From: Oceanobacter kriegii DSM 6294
GTDB taxonomy: Bacteria > Pseudomonadota > Gammaproteobacteria > Pseudomonadales > Oceanobacteraceae
Direction: 5' to 3'
NCBI RefSeq assembly: GCF_000422845.1
Contig: NZ_KE383931.1
Span: 62,001-126,000 of the forward strand
DNA length: 64,000 nt
Part shown: positions 50,242 to 59,339 of the stretch, piece by piece
How positions within the stretch are numbered: position 1 is the first letter of the stretch
How the letters are laid out: the number at the start of each line of letters is the position of its first letter
Position numbers and translations under genes: made by a program
Notes under the pieces: model-generated
The model's database searches: none
What the model was told of the DNA's origin: nothing
The model's input: only the letters and a program-made list of their open reading frames with translations

Positions 50242-50825
50242 ATGTGGTTGACTGCCTTCGCGATCAACTGCTGCTGATCGAAACCGGATGACCGCAAGGG
50301 TTTGAAATCGTGATCACCGGAAGGCAACCAGTTGATGCTGATACCGTCCTTGGGAAGCTCCATCGCACCCACATCCTCCGGCTTTCCAAATCCATCACGG
50401 GTTCCCTGCTCAATCAGCACAGGCACCTTTATGTCCTCAAAATGCCCTGTGCGTGGCTGTTTGTTCTTGCCATTACCAATAAACGGATACCCCAGCACAG
50501 CAACTGCTTGTACCGATGCTGGGCAATCCGTCGCTGCCAGCATGGTTGCAACCCGTCCACCCATCGACTTGCCCACCAGCACGCACGGTTGTGATTTATT
50601 CAAGGAGCCTGATAACAACCCGCGCAACTCTTCGACCAGTTTTTCGACCTTCGGTGGTGGCCGTCGTTTGCCCGTTGCCTGAGCTTCCTGCATGTAACCA
50701 AAGTCATAAGGACGCACCGGATAGCCGAGCGATTCAAAACAGCCACGGGTGTACTCCAGAAACGCCGATTGATTGGATGCTCCAGCACCGTGCAGCAATA
50801 TGATCAAAGGTCGTTTATCCACCAT
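50220..50825 (-). CDS. Alpha/beta hydrolase of the KANL3/Tex30-like family
   Basis: About 201 residues from the ATG at 50825 (AGGAAG upstream); an ATG at 50846 would add seven residues. The fold starts with RPLIILLHGAGASNQSAFLEY, the nucleophile elbow is GKSMGGRVATMLA (Ser), and later motifs LGYPFIGNGKNKQPRTGHFEDIKVPVLIEQGTRDGFGKPEDV and LPSGDHDFKP supply the acid and His. It matches the small dienelactone-hydrolase-like group annotated as KANL3/Tex30. The substrate is unknown. The end of the gene is covered by an 8-bp tandem repeat. Confidence 0.85.
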   Translation of the reverse strand: MVDKRPLIILLHGAGASNQSAFLEYTRGCFESLGYPVRPYDFGYMQEAQATGKRRPPPKVEKLVEELRGLLSGSLNKSQPCVLVGKSMGGRVATMLAATDCPASVQAVAVLGYPFIGNGKNKQPRTGHFEDIKVPVLIEQGTRDGFGKPEDVGAMELPKDGISINWLPSGDHDFKPLRSSGFDQQQLIAKAVNHIDEWLNG

Positions 50826-51054
50826 TACTTCCTGATTTTTCAACATCACTCAATTCGTCTTTTGGTCTTACCACTTTCGTGCCGGACCATCTAATCTTTT
50901 TAAACAGCAATATCGCTAGCTGCCTTATTTTTGTCTCAAATCAATATAACGCCAAGAGGCCTGCTTATCATGGTCACCAATGCCAGAAGCCCCGAATATT
51001 CAGGGTTTTTCCGCAGGACGCGGGCCAAAACCGTCAAATAGGATGCCATATCTT

Positions 51055-51067
51055 AATGATATTCATT
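51055..51067. promoter_or_regulatory. 13-bp palindrome upstream of ccoN
   Basis: AATGA-TAT-TCATT is a perfect palindrome 159 bp upstream of the ccoN start, in a region that carries no clear FNR box. The best FNR half-match, TTGTCTCAAATCAA, is at 50931-50944 and has only one good half. The regulator is unknown. Confidence 0.3.
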
Positions 51068-51144
51068 CCTATTTATTAGAAGGCCGAGGTATAACACAGG
51101 TGATGTATATCCCTGAAAAATCAGATGCTTAGTCTGACGTATAT

Positions 51145-51173
51145 TTGCAAAGCAAAAATAAGCGCCCGATAAT
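51145..51173 (+). promoter_or_regulatory. Candidate sigma-70 promoter of ccoNOQP
   Basis: TTGCAA (-35, 51145-51150), a 17-bp spacer, and GATAAT (-10, 51168-51173), giving a leader of about 45 nt before the ccoN ATG. Confidence 0.55.
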
Positions 51174-51225
51174 GTGGCACTAAAAATCATAACCCTCAAT
51201 CTAACGCTGTTATTGGAATCCAATC

Positions 51226-52659
51226 ATGAGCACAGCAATCGACCATCCCGAATACAACTACAAGGTGGTAAGACAATTTGCCATCATGACTGTTGTCTGG
51301 GGCATTGTTGGCATGGCGGCCGGTGTATTCATCGCTGCCCAGCTGGCTTGGCCCGCTCTGAACTTCGATACCCCATGGCTGTCCTTCGGCCGCTTGCGAC
51401 CGTTGCATACCAACGCGGTTATTTTCGCCTTCGGCGGCTGCGCCTTGTTTGCGACTTCCTACTACATCGTTCAGCGCACTTGTCGCACTCGCTTGTTCTC
51501 TGACACCCTCGCGTCCTTCACCTTCTGGGGCTGGAACCTGGTGATCGTATTGGCAGCCATCACTCTGCCAATGGGTATCACCTCCGCGAAGGAATACGCC
51601 GAACTGGAATGGCCAATCGATATTCTGGTGGCGTTGGTTTGGGTGGCTTACGTCATCAACTTCCTTGGCACTCTGGCGATCCGTAAGGAAAAGCACATCT
51701 ACGTTGCCAACTGGTTCTTTGCTGCCTTCATGATCATGATTGCCATCCTGTACATTGGTAACAGCCTGGCAGTGCCTGTTTCCCTGACCAAGTCCTACTC
51801 TATTTACGCCGGTACCATCGACGCCATGGTGCAGTGGTGGTGGGGTCACAACGCGGTAGGTTTCTTCCTGACGGCGGGCTTCCTCGGCATCATGTACTAC
51901 TTCGTACCAAAGCAGGCTGGTCGTCCTGTTTACTCTTACCGCCTGTCAATCGTTCACTTCTGGGCCCTGATCTCCATCTACGTGTGGGCCGGTGCTCACC
52001 ACCTGCACTACTCTGCCCTGCCTGACTGGGCTCAGACTTCCGGTATGGTAATGTCCCTGATTCTGCTGGCGCCTTCCTGGGGCGGTATGATCAACGGCAT
52101 GATGACCCTCTCCGGTGCCTGGCACAAACTGCGCACCGACCCGGTTCTGCGCTTCCTGGTGGTTTCCCTGTCCTTCTACGGCATGTCCACCTTCGAAGGC
52201 CCAATGATGTCCATCAAGACCGTTAACGCCCTGTCTCACAACACTGACTGGACCATCGGTCACGTTCACTCCGGCGCACTGGGCTGGGTTGCTATGGTGT
52301 CCATCGGTGCCATGTACCACCTGATTCCTGTCATGTTTGGTCGCAAGGCATCTGACATGTACTCCCAGGGCCTGATCAACGTTCACTTCTGGCTGGCTAC
52401 CATCGGTACCGTGTTCTACATCGTGGCGATGTGGGTGAACGGCATCATGCAAGGTCTGATGTGGCGTGCAGTAAACGACGACGGCACCCTGACCTACAGC
52501 TTCGTGGAGTCTGTTGAAGCCTCTTACCCGGGTTACGTTGGCCGTGTCATCGGTGGCGCCCTGTTCCTGCTGGGCATGCTGGTGATGGCGTACAACGTCT
52601 ACATGACTGTTCGTGTTGCCAAGAAAGAGCAAGCTGACGCAGCTCTGGCACAGGCGTAA
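51226..52659 (+). CDS. ccoN: Cytochrome cbb3 oxidase subunit I (CcoN)
   Basis: A 477-residue, 12-helix catalytic subunit. Heme b, heme b3 and CuB ligands are visible: the first His at [10 protein letters not shown], the CuB His in [19 protein letters not shown], the [15 protein letters not shown] pair, and the [14 protein letters not shown] pair. It reduces oxygen to water with high affinity and pumps protons at the inner membrane. It is the first gene of the ccoNOQP operon and is 12 bp before ccoO. A sigma-70-like promoter precedes it. Confidence 0.97.
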   Translation: MSTAIDHPEYNYKVVRQFAIMTVVWGIVGMAAGVFIAAQLAWPALNFDTPWLSFGRLRPLHTNAVIFAFGGCALFATSYYIVQRTCRTRLFSDTLASFTFWGWNLVIVLAAITLPMGITSAKEYAELEWPIDILVALVWVAYVINFLGTLAIRKEKHIYVANWFFAAFMIMIAILYIGNSLAVPVSLTKSYSIYAGTIDAMVQWWWGHNAVGFFLTAGFLGIMYYFVPKQAGRPVYSYRLSIVHFWALISIYVWAGAHHLHYSALPDWAQTSGMVMSLILLAPSWGGMINGMMTLSGAWHKLRTDPVLRFLVVSLSFYGMSTFEGPMMSIKTVNALSHNTDWTIGHVHSGALGWVAMVSIGAMYHLIPVMFGRKASDMYSQGLINVHFWLATIGTVFYIVAMWVNGIMQGLMWRAVNDDGTLTYSFVESVEASYPGYVGRVIGGALFLLGMLVMAYNVYMTVRVAKKEQADAALAQA

Positions 52660-52671
52660 GGAGTACCGGAA

Positions 52672-53280
52672 ATGATCAAACACGAAACTATTGAAAAAAA
52701 CCTCCCCTTGATGGTGGTTCTGATCGTCGTTGCTCTGAGCTGGGGCGGTCTGGTGGAAATCGTTCCACTGTTCTTCCATGAAGACACCAACAAGCCGGTT
52801 GAAGGCCTCAAGCCACTGAGCGCCCTCGAACTGGAAGGCCGTGACATCTACATCCGCGAAGGCTGCCACGTATGTCACACCCAGATGGTTCGCCCATTCC
52901 GTGCTGAAACCGAGCGCTACGGCCCTTACTCCGTCGCTGGCGAGCACGTGTATGAGCACCCATTCCTGTGGGGCTCCAAGCGTACCGGTCCTGACCTGGC
53001 ACGTGTTGGTGGTCGTTATTCCGACGAATGGCACCGCGCTCACATGTACAACCCACGTGACGTAGTACCTGAGTCCATTATGCCGTCCTACCCTTGGCTG
53101 TTCGAATACAAGGTAGATGGTCGTGACACACCGAAGAAGATGGAAGCCCTGCGTATGGTCGGCGTGCCGTACACAGATGAAGACATCGAAAATGCCAAAG
53201 CCGCCGTGGATGGCAAGCCTGAGATTGAAGCTCTGGTTGCCTACCTGCAGCAACTTGGCACAGTGATCACTAAACGGTAA
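52672..53280 (+). CDS. ccoO: Cytochrome cbb3 oxidase subunit II (CcoO)
   Basis: A 202-residue protein with one N-terminal membrane helix ([21 protein letters not shown]) and a periplasmic monoheme cytochrome c domain; the heme site is [11 protein letters not shown] (CHVCH) at about residue 66-70. The distal Met lies in [13 protein letters not shown]. It passes electrons from CcoP to CcoN. The start ATG has AAGGAG upstream. Confidence 0.96.
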   Translation: MIKHETIEKNLPLMVVLIVVALSWGGLVEIVPLFFHEDTNKPVEGLKPLSALELEGRDIYIREGCHVCHTQMVRPFRAETERYGPYSVAGEHVYEHPFLWGSKRTGPDLARVGGRYSDEWHRAHMYNPRDVVPESIMPSYPWLFEYKVDGRDTPKKMEALRMVGVPYTDEDIENAKAAVDGKPEIEALVAYLQQLGTVITKR

Positions 53281-53284
53281 CCCT

Positions 53285-53461
53285 ATGGATATTAACGACG
53301 TACGCGGTCTCGGGTCGGTCTTTGCACTGGCCGCCATGCTCGGCATTTTCTGGTGGGCCTACGGCTCCAGTCGCAAGCAACGCTTTGACGAAGATGCTGA
53401 AATTCCGTTCCTGGACGATGACGACGGGTCCGTGTACGACGATAAAGATCGGAGTAAGTAA
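53285..53461 (+). CDS. ccoQ: Cytochrome cbb3 oxidase small subunit (CcoQ)
   Basis: A 58-residue protein read from ATG at 53285 to the TAA at 53459-53461. One membrane helix (LGSVFALAAMLGIFWWAYG) is followed by a basic boundary (SSRKQRFDEDAE) and an acidic tail. This is the usual CcoQ form and place, between ccoO and ccoP, where it stabilises the complex. It is 4 bp from ccoO and 2 bp from ccoP. Confidence 0.93.
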   Translation: MDINDVRGLGSVFALAAMLGIFWWAYGSSRKQRFDEDAEIPFLDDDDGSVYDDKDRSK

Positions 53462-53463
53462 AA

Positions 53464-54384
53464 ATGTTAAGTACTTTCTGGCAAGTATGGGTTACCGCCA
53501 TTGTGGTGGGTTCCATCATAGGCTGCGGCATCCTCATCATGTACACCAGCAAGGGGATGCGCAAAGAAGAAACCGACGAGACCACAGGTCACGCCTACGA
53601 CGGTATTGAAGAAATTGATAACCCGCTGCCACGCTGGTGGGTGTTCATGTTCTGGGCCACCATCGTATTCGGCCTGGGCTACCTGGGCATGTACGGTCTG
53701 GGTAACTTCAAGGGTCTTGTCACCGTAACCGTTGACGGTGAAGAAGTGGCCTGGAGTTCCGCCAACCAGTGGAAAGCCGAGGTTCAGGCGTTCGACAAGG
53801 ACATCGCTCCGCTGTACGCCAAATACTCTGCAACTCCGGTTGAAGAGCTGGCCAAGAACGACGAAGCGCTGCAAACCGGCCAGCGTCTGTTCAAGTCCAA
53901 CTGTGCGGTATGCCACGGTTCCAACGCCAAAGGCGCACTGGGCTTCCCGAACCTGACCGACAACGACTGGCTGTACGGTGGCAACCCTCAACAGCTGACC
54001 ATGACCATTGCTAACGGCCGTCAGGGTGCAATGCCAGCCTGGGAAGCCATTCTGGGCGACCAGGGCATTGATGACATGACCGCTTATGTCCGCAGCCTGT
54101 CTGGTCTGAAGCACGATGAAGCCGGTGCTGCGACCGCCGCACCGCTGTTCATGCGCAACTGTGCCATCTGTCACGGCGCTGACGGCAAGGGCAACATCAT
54201 GATGGGTGCACCAAACCTGACCGACGATATCTGGCTGTACGGTGGCTCCACCAAGCAGATCGAGATGACCCTGCGTCACGGTCGTATGGGCAAAATGCCA
54301 GCGCACAAGGAAATCCTGGGCGCCAACGCGGACGCCAAGATTCACCTGTTGGTGACCTACGTGTACTCCTTGACCAACAAGTGA
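53464..54384 (+). CDS. ccoP: Cytochrome cbb3 oxidase diheme subunit III (CcoP)
   Basis: A 306-residue protein. Two N-terminal helices (VWVTAIVVGSIIGCGILIMYTS and PLPRWWVFMFWATIVFGLGYLGMYGLG) show the long two-helix form. Two cytochrome c domains follow, with heme sites NCAVCHGSNAKG and NCAICHGADGKG, and distal Met residues in QGAMPAW and GKMPAH. It receives electrons from cytochrome c or quinol-linked donors. It is the last gene of ccoNOQP and is followed by an inverted repeat and a terminator. Confidence 0.96.
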   Translation: MLSTFWQVWVTAIVVGSIIGCGILIMYTSKGMRKEETDETTGHAYDGIEEIDNPLPRWWVFMFWATIVFGLGYLGMYGLGNFKGLVTVTVDGEEVAWSSANQWKAEVQAFDKDIAPLYAKYSATPVEELAKNDEALQTGQRLFKSNCAVCHGSNAKGALGFPNLTDNDWLYGGNPQQLTMTIANGRQGAMPAWEAILGDQGIDDMTAYVRSLSGLKHDEAGAATAAPLFMRNCAICHGADGKGNIMMGAPNLTDDIWLYGGSTKQIEMTLRHGRMGKMPAHKEILGANADAKIHLLVTYVYSLTNK

Positions 54385-54393
54385 GCCGCGTTT

Positions 54394-54427
54394 GTTTCAG
54401 CTCATTCCAGCAGGCTTGAGCTGAAAC
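54394..54427. repeat. Inverted repeat after ccoP
   Basis: Perfect 11-bp arms GTTTCAGCTCA (54394-54404) and TGAGCTGAAAC (54417-54427) with a 12-nt loop, just upstream of the ccoP terminator. Confidence 0.75.
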
Positions 54428-54438
54428 AAGAAACCCCG

Positions 54439-54468
54439 AAAAAGCGGCCTCCAAGCCGCTTTTTTTTC
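54439..54468 (+). terminator. Terminator after ccoNOQP
   Basis: Arms AAAAAGCGGC (54439-54448) and GCCGCTTTTT (54455-54464) with a six-base loop and further T residues. It separates the oxidase operon from the assembly genes. Confidence 0.92.
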
Positions 54469-54487
54469 AGCTGTGAAATATCAAAAA

Positions 54488-54511
54488 CTATATAATCAAA
54501 ACGTTATATAG
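54488..54511. promoter_or_regulatory. Inverted repeat upstream of ccoG
   Basis: Perfect 8-bp arms CTATATAA (54488-54495) and TTATATAG (54504-54511) around an 8-nt spacer, 67 bp before the ccoG start. It may be an operator overlapping the ccoG promoter. Confidence 0.45.
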
Positions 54512-54577
54512 ATAAGCTGACGCCAGGGACACCCCCGCTCAACGCCAGCACCAATATGCAACCAGGTGACACGCTGT

Positions 54578-55981
54578 ATGAGTAATATTCCCGTCAAAGA
54601 TGTGACCCCAAAACAACAATCCATGTACCAGAAACGCGAGAAGATCTACGTCCGCGAGATCATTGGCGTGTTTCAGAAAGCCCGAACCTACACCCTCTGG
54701 GCGCTGATGCTGGCCTACTACGGCGTGGTATGGCTTAACTGGGACGGCCGTCAGGCAGTGTACTTCGACCTGCCCGCGCGACAGTTTCACGTGTTTGGTG
54801 CCACTTTCTGGCCACAGGATTTCATTTTGCTGTCGGCTTTGCTGATCATCGCCGCATTTGGTTTGTTCACCGTCACCAATCTGGCCGGACGACTCTGGTG
54901 CGGTTACACCTGTCCGCAATCGGCATGGTCCTTCTTGTTCATGTGGGTGGAAGAGCGCACCGAAGGCACACGCAACCAACGCATCAAGCTCGACAAGGAG
55001 CCGATGAGCCTGACCAAAGCGCGCAAGAAAGGGCTCAAACACAGTGCCTGGTTGTTTATTTCCTTAATGACCGGCGTCACCTTTGTGGGCTATTTCTCGC
55101 CGATTCGGGAATTGATCCCCGACATCCTTGTTTTTAACCTGAACGGCTGGGAGCTGTTCTGGATTGCCTTCTTCACTGCCGCCACCTATATCAATGCCGG
55201 CTGGATGCGCGAGCAGGTCTGCATTTACATGTGCCCTTACGCCCGCTTCCAGTCCGTGATGTACGACGAGGACACCTTGGCCGTGTCCTACGATTTCAAT
55301 CGTGGTGAACCCCGCGGCCATCGCAGCAAGAAAAAGGACCCGGCACAACAAGCCCAGCTCGGTGACTGTGTTGATTGCTCACTATGTGTACAGGTGTGCC
55401 CAACCGGCATCGATATTCGTGATGGCCTGCAATACCAGTGCATTGGTTGCGCTCTCTGCATCGATGCCTGCGACTCCATTATGGCGAAACTCGACAAGCC
55501 CAAGGGCCTGATTCGCTACACCACCGAAAACGAACTGGAAGGCAAGAAAACCCACATCATGCGGCCGCGACTGTTTGGCTACGCAGCGGTACTGACGCTC
55601 ATGGTCGGCGCACTGGTGTATGCCCTCGGCACACGTACTCCGTTCGAGCTGGACATTGAGCGCGACCGCGGCCGTCTGTATCAGCTGACGCCAAACGACA
55701 CCGTCATCAACAGTTTCACCCTGAAGATGATGAACATGTCACAACAGGCCAACACCTACATTCTGAGTGTCGACGGGCTGCCAGCGGCCGAAATGGAAGC
55801 CGATTCCGAATACACCCTCAACACCAATGAAATGCGTGAAATCGCCCTCGATCTGGAGCTGGACCCCAGCGTTGCCAAACTGCCGTCCAGCAAGACCAAC
55901 ATTGAGTTCGTCGTGGTCAACAAAAACAGCGGCGAAGAAGTCGCCCGGGTTGAAAGCCGGTTTATTGCGCCACGTGGGTAA
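54578..55981 (+). CDS. ccoG: Cytochrome cbb3 assembly protein CcoG (RdxA/FixG-like)
   Basis: A 467-residue membrane Fe-S protein starting MSNIPVKDVTPKQQ at 54578 (AGGTGA upstream). Several membrane helices lie in the first 215 residues with the conserved GYTCPQSAWSFLFMWVEE motif. The two [4Fe-4S] sites CVDCSLCVQVCPTG and CIGCALCIDACDS are at about residues 260-305, followed by a last helix and a periplasmic Ig-like domain. CcoG reduces copper in the pathway that supplies CuB to CcoN. It is the first gene of ccoGHIS. Confidence 0.95.
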   Translation: MSNIPVKDVTPKQQSMYQKREKIYVREIIGVFQKARTYTLWALMLAYYGVVWLNWDGRQAVYFDLPARQFHVFGATFWPQDFILLSALLIIAAFGLFTVTNLAGRLWCGYTCPQSAWSFLFMWVEERTEGTRNQRIKLDKEPMSLTKARKKGLKHSAWLFISLMTGVTFVGYFSPIRELIPDILVFNLNGWELFWIAFFTAATYINAGWMREQVCIYMCPYARFQSVMYDEDTLAVSYDFNRGEPRGHRSKKKDPAQQAQLGDCVDCSLCVQVCPTGIDIRDGLQYQCIGCALCIDACDSIMAKLDKPKGLIRYTTENELEGKKTHIMRPRLFGYAAVLTLMVGALVYALGTRTPFELDIERDRGRLYQLTPNDTVINSFTLKMMNMSQQANTYILSVDGLPAAEMEADSEYTLNTNEMREIALDLELDPSVAKLPSSKTNIEFVVVNKNSGEEVARVESRFIAPRG

Positions 55982-56083
55982 AACCCCTTTTATCTGGTCG
56001 CACACGCTGGCCCAAGTGGTTAAACTTGGGCCAGCTATTTGTGCGGTTAACTACACTCCGCAGCAGTATTCCATGGGAGTCCT

Positions 56084-56587
56084 ATGAAACAGCAAGCTTC
56101 AGAACAAACCCGTCCCTGGTACAAGGAACCCATAATGTGGCTGGTGGTCGGCGTACCGCTGGTGACCGTTTGCTGGGGTATGGTCATGCTGACACTGGCG
56201 CTCAGCTCGAAAGACTCTCTGGTCAGCGACAGCTATTACAAGGACGGCATGTCCTACACCGAAAACACCGAGATTGACCACAAGGCCGGTCGCCTGCAAG
56301 TGCGCGCCAATCTGGTGATCAGTGACCACGAAGCGCGCCTGAATCTGCAAGGCTATTTCGATGAAGAACCCAATATGCTGTTGCTGCGTCTGATTCACCC
56401 GACCCTTCAGGACCGCGATGCCGATGTATTACTGCAACGCATTGCCGACGGCCTGTACGTGGGTGCTGCAGAAGTGGATTTGCCTTCCCGTCGCCATATC
56501 TGGTTGCAAAGCCCGGATCAGGGCTGGCGAGTACGTGCCACTGAAAACCTCAGCGACGGCCAGGTCATCACCCTGATCGCAAAATGA
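56084..56587 (+). CDS. ccoH: Cytochrome cbb3 assembly protein CcoH (FixH)
   Basis: A 167-residue protein with an N-terminal helix (PIMWLVVGVPLVTVCWGMVMLTLAL) preceded by PWYKEP and followed by the FixH motif SDSYYKDGMSYTE, then a periplasmic beta domain (RLNLQGYFDEEPNMLLLRLIHPT). The family stabilises the cbb3 complex during assembly. The stop overlaps the ccoI start (ATGA). Confidence 0.92.
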   Translation: MKQQASEQTRPWYKEPIMWLVVGVPLVTVCWGMVMLTLALSSKDSLVSDSYYKDGMSYTENTEIDHKAGRLQVRANLVISDHEARLNLQGYFDEEPNMLLLRLIHPTLQDRDADVLLQRIADGLYVGAAEVDLPSRRHIWLQSPDQGWRVRATENLSDGQVITLIAK

Positions 56588-59079
56588 ACCAGTCTACTTA
56601 CTCCTGTTTCCATTGCGGTGAAACCACCAGCAAGCAGGAAGGCGAACGCTGGGCCACCGAGATTGATGGCCAGCGACAACTGATGTGCTGCCCCGGCTGT
56701 AAAGCCGTGGCAGAGACCATCGTTGCCAGCGGTCTGAAAGACTACTACCGCCATCGCACCGAACTGCCGGAGCTGTCGCCTGCCGACGTTGAGCACGACG
56801 ATCTCGCCGCCCGCGACACACTCACCCTCTATGACAGCGAAGCCATGCAGCGTCGCTTTCTGGCGCATCTGCCCGATGGCAACGTCGAGGCCACACTGGT
56901 GATCGACGGCATCAGCTGCGCCGCCTGTGGCTGGCTGATTGAACACCGTTTGCAAGCCCACGATGCCATCGCCAGCGCCACCCTGAATTTGTCCAACCAC
57001 CGCCTTGTCGTAAGCTGGTCACTTGATGCCTTGCCTGCCTCCAGCCTGATGGAACTGATCTATCGACTGGGCTATCGGGCTTCGCCATTTTCGGCCACCT
57101 CGGAAGAAGCCAGCCGCGCGGCAGAAAGCAAGCGCGCCATTCGACGGCTGGCCGTTGCCGGTATCGGCATGATGCAGGTGATGATGCTGGCGGTACCGCT
57201 CTATGCTGGCATGGCGCCACAATACGAAGTGTTCATGCGAATGGCATCCATGGTGCTGAGCTTGCCAGTGGTGCTTTACTCAGCACGGCCATTTTTTGAA
57301 GCCGCCATCCGCGACCTCAAAACCCGCCATCTGACCATGGACGTGCCGGTATCGCTGGCCATCTTCCTGGCCTTCTGTGCCAGCATCTGGAGCACCTTCA
57401 ATCAGGGTAAGGAAGTCTATTTTGACTCCGTGTGCATGTTTACCTTCCTGCTGTTGTTGGGGCGCTTTCTGGAAATGCAGGCACGCCACAAAATGGGCAA
57501 ATCCGGTAACAACCTGCTAACGCTGCTGCCGAACGTCGCGCTCAAGGTTGAATCCGCCACCCAGCTTGAACAGCAAACCGTCATTGCCGCAGAAGATATC
57601 CAGCTGGACGATCTGCTGCTAATCAAACCCGGCGCATCGATTCCTGCCGATGGGGTGGTGGTTCATGGCCAAAGCCCGGTGGACGAAGCCGCGCTGACTG
57701 GCGAATACCTGCCGATCAACAAGAAGATCGGTGATCGGCTGATTGGCGGCACGGTCAACGTCGAATCGCCATTGGTGATGAAAGTAACCGCTACCGGTGC
57801 CGAAGCGCAGCTGTCGACCATCGTTCGACTGATGGACCGGGCCCAGCAAGAAAAACCCAAAGCCGCGTTAATTGCCGACCGCGTGTCCAGTTACTTTGTG
57901 GCCGCCGTGCTTGTTATCACCAGCAGTGTGTTTGCATTCTGGTGGTGGCAAGGCAACGATCACGCCTTCTTTATTGCCCTGTCTTTGCTAGTCGTCACCT
58001 GCCCCTGCGCCTTGTCGCTGGCAACGCCTACAGCCCTGACCGCAGCCACCGCCGCCCTGCGCGAACAAGGCCTGTTGATCAGCCGTGGCCACGTACTGGA
58101 GGCCTTGCCGGGCATCGACCGGGTGGTGTTCGACAAGACCGGCACACTGACTCATGGCAAGCTCAGCATCGAGGCCGTGGAGCCGTTGGCAGAACTCTCC
58201 CGCGAACAGGTTCTGGCCATTGCTGCCGGGCTTGAACAAGCCAGCAGCCACCCGATTGCACGGGCTTTCCGCAAACGCCAGGCCGCTCAGGTTACCGATA
58301 TTGAGCAGACCACCGGCTTTGGCATACAGGGGATTTGGCACACCGATGGCCAACAGAAAACCGTCCGCCTTGGCCGTGCTGACTTCGCCTGCCAACAGCC
58401 TCCGGCCATGCCGAGCAGTCACCCCCATGGACAGTGGCTACTGTTGTCCTGCGAACAACAACCACTGGGCTGGATTTGTTTGGGCGACAGCTTACGCAAG
58501 TCGGCCGCAACCTTGATCAGCGGCTTGCAGCAGCATGGCATCAAAACCGCCCTACTAACCGGTGACCCCAGCGCTTCAGGCACCGATATGGCGACAGCCC
58601 TGAAGATGGATGCTGTAGCCACCGGACTGAGCCCGGAACAAAAGCTGGCGCAAGTCAAAAAGTGGCAATCCCATGGTGAAACTGTCTTGATGGTTGGCGA
58701 CGGCATTAACGACGTACCGGTACTGGCGGCCGCCAACATTGCCATTGCCGTCAGCGAAGCGACTGATCTGGCCAAAACCAACGCCGACGCATTACTGACT
58801 GGCGGCCAACTGGATGTACTGGTCAGCGCCATTGAGACTGCTCGCCGCACCCGCGCTATCATCAAACAAAATATTGGCTGGGCACTGGGCTACAACCTGA
58901 TTGCCCTGCCAGTTGCCGCCATGGGCTATGTGCCACCATGGGCCGCTGCCATTGGCATGTCGTTTAGCTCCCTGCTGGTGGTTGGCAATGCCCTGCGACT
59001 GGGGCGAGTACCGTCCAAACAGGCTCCGGCGGCTATGCCAGCAACAACAAAATCCACTACAGAGCCTGGCACTGCCTGA
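56584..59079 (+). CDS. ccoI: Copper-transporting P-type ATPase CcoI (FixI)
   Basis: An 831-residue P1B-type ATPase. The N-terminus has a metal-binding Cys-rich zinc-ribbon-like domain (YSCFHCGE...CCPGCKAVAE), then a heavy-metal domain (IDGISCAACGWLIEHRL). The membrane CPC motif is TCPCALSLATPTAL, the phosphorylation site DKTGTLTHGK, the nucleotide-binding SHPIARAF, and the hinge GDGINDVPVLAAANIAIAV. It exports copper to the periplasm for cbb3 assembly. Its start overlaps ccoH. Confidence 0.96.
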   Translation: MNQSTYSCFHCGETTSKQEGERWATEIDGQRQLMCCPGCKAVAETIVASGLKDYYRHRTELPELSPADVEHDDLAARDTLTLYDSEAMQRRFLAHLPDGNVEATLVIDGISCAACGWLIEHRLQAHDAIASATLNLSNHRLVVSWSLDALPASSLMELIYRLGYRASPFSATSEEASRAAESKRAIRRLAVAGIGMMQVMMLAVPLYAGMAPQYEVFMRMASMVLSLPVVLYSARPFFEAAIRDLKTRHLTMDVPVSLAIFLAFCASIWSTFNQGKEVYFDSVCMFTFLLLLGRFLEMQARHKMGKSGNNLLTLLPNVALKVESATQLEQQTVIAAEDIQLDDLLLIKPGASIPADGVVVHGQSPVDEAALTGEYLPINKKIGDRLIGGTVNVESPLVMKVTATGAEAQLSTIVRLMDRAQQEKPKAALIADRVSSYFVAAVLVITSSVFAFWWWQGNDHAFFIALSLLVVTCPCALSLATPTALTAATAALREQGLLISRGHVLEALPGIDRVVFDKTGTLTHGKLSIEAVEPLAELSREQVLAIAAGLEQASSHPIARAFRKRQAAQVTDIEQTTGFGIQGIWHTDGQQKTVRLGRADFACQQPPAMPSSHPHGQWLLLSCEQQPLGWICLGDSLRKSAATLISGLQQHGIKTALLTGDPSASGTDMATALKMDAVATGLSPEQKLAQVKKWQSHGETVLMVGDGINDVPVLAAANIAIAVSEATDLAKTNADALLTGGQLDVLVSAIETARRTRAIIKQNIGWALGYNLIALPVAAMGYVPPWAAAIGMSFSSLLVVGNALRLGRVPSKQAPAAMPATTKSTTEPGTA

Positions 59080-59126
59080 TCAACGGCAGCCTAGCATCAA
59101 CACGAGTTTTTCTCCGGATAACTGCG

Positions 59127-59339
59127 ATGGATATTATCTACATTCTGGTTCCGCTCTCGATCGTGCTGCTCGGCATCGCCGTCAGTATTTTTTTCTGGGC
59201 GGTCAAAGCCGGTCAGTTTGACGACCTGGAATCCCCCGCCCACAAAATTCTGTTCGATGACGACGAACCTCAAACGCCCCGCAGCGACTCTCCGCAAGAA
59301 GCTGCATCGGACAATCCGGACTCCGGTCCCAAGCCATGA
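59127..59339 (+). CDS. ccoS: Cytochrome cbb3 assembly protein CcoS
   Basis: A 70-residue protein with one N-terminal helix (IIYILVPLSIVLLGIAVSIFFWAVKAGQFDDLESPAHKILF is the CcoS core; the helix is its first part) and an acidic, Pro/Ser-rich tail. It is the usual last cco assembly gene and is needed for heme or CuB insertion in model species. Its stop overlaps the next gene (ATGA). Confidence 0.94.
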   Translation: MDIIYILVPLSIVLLGIAVSIFFWAVKAGQFDDLESPAHKILFDDDEPQTPRSDSPQEAASDNPDSGPKP

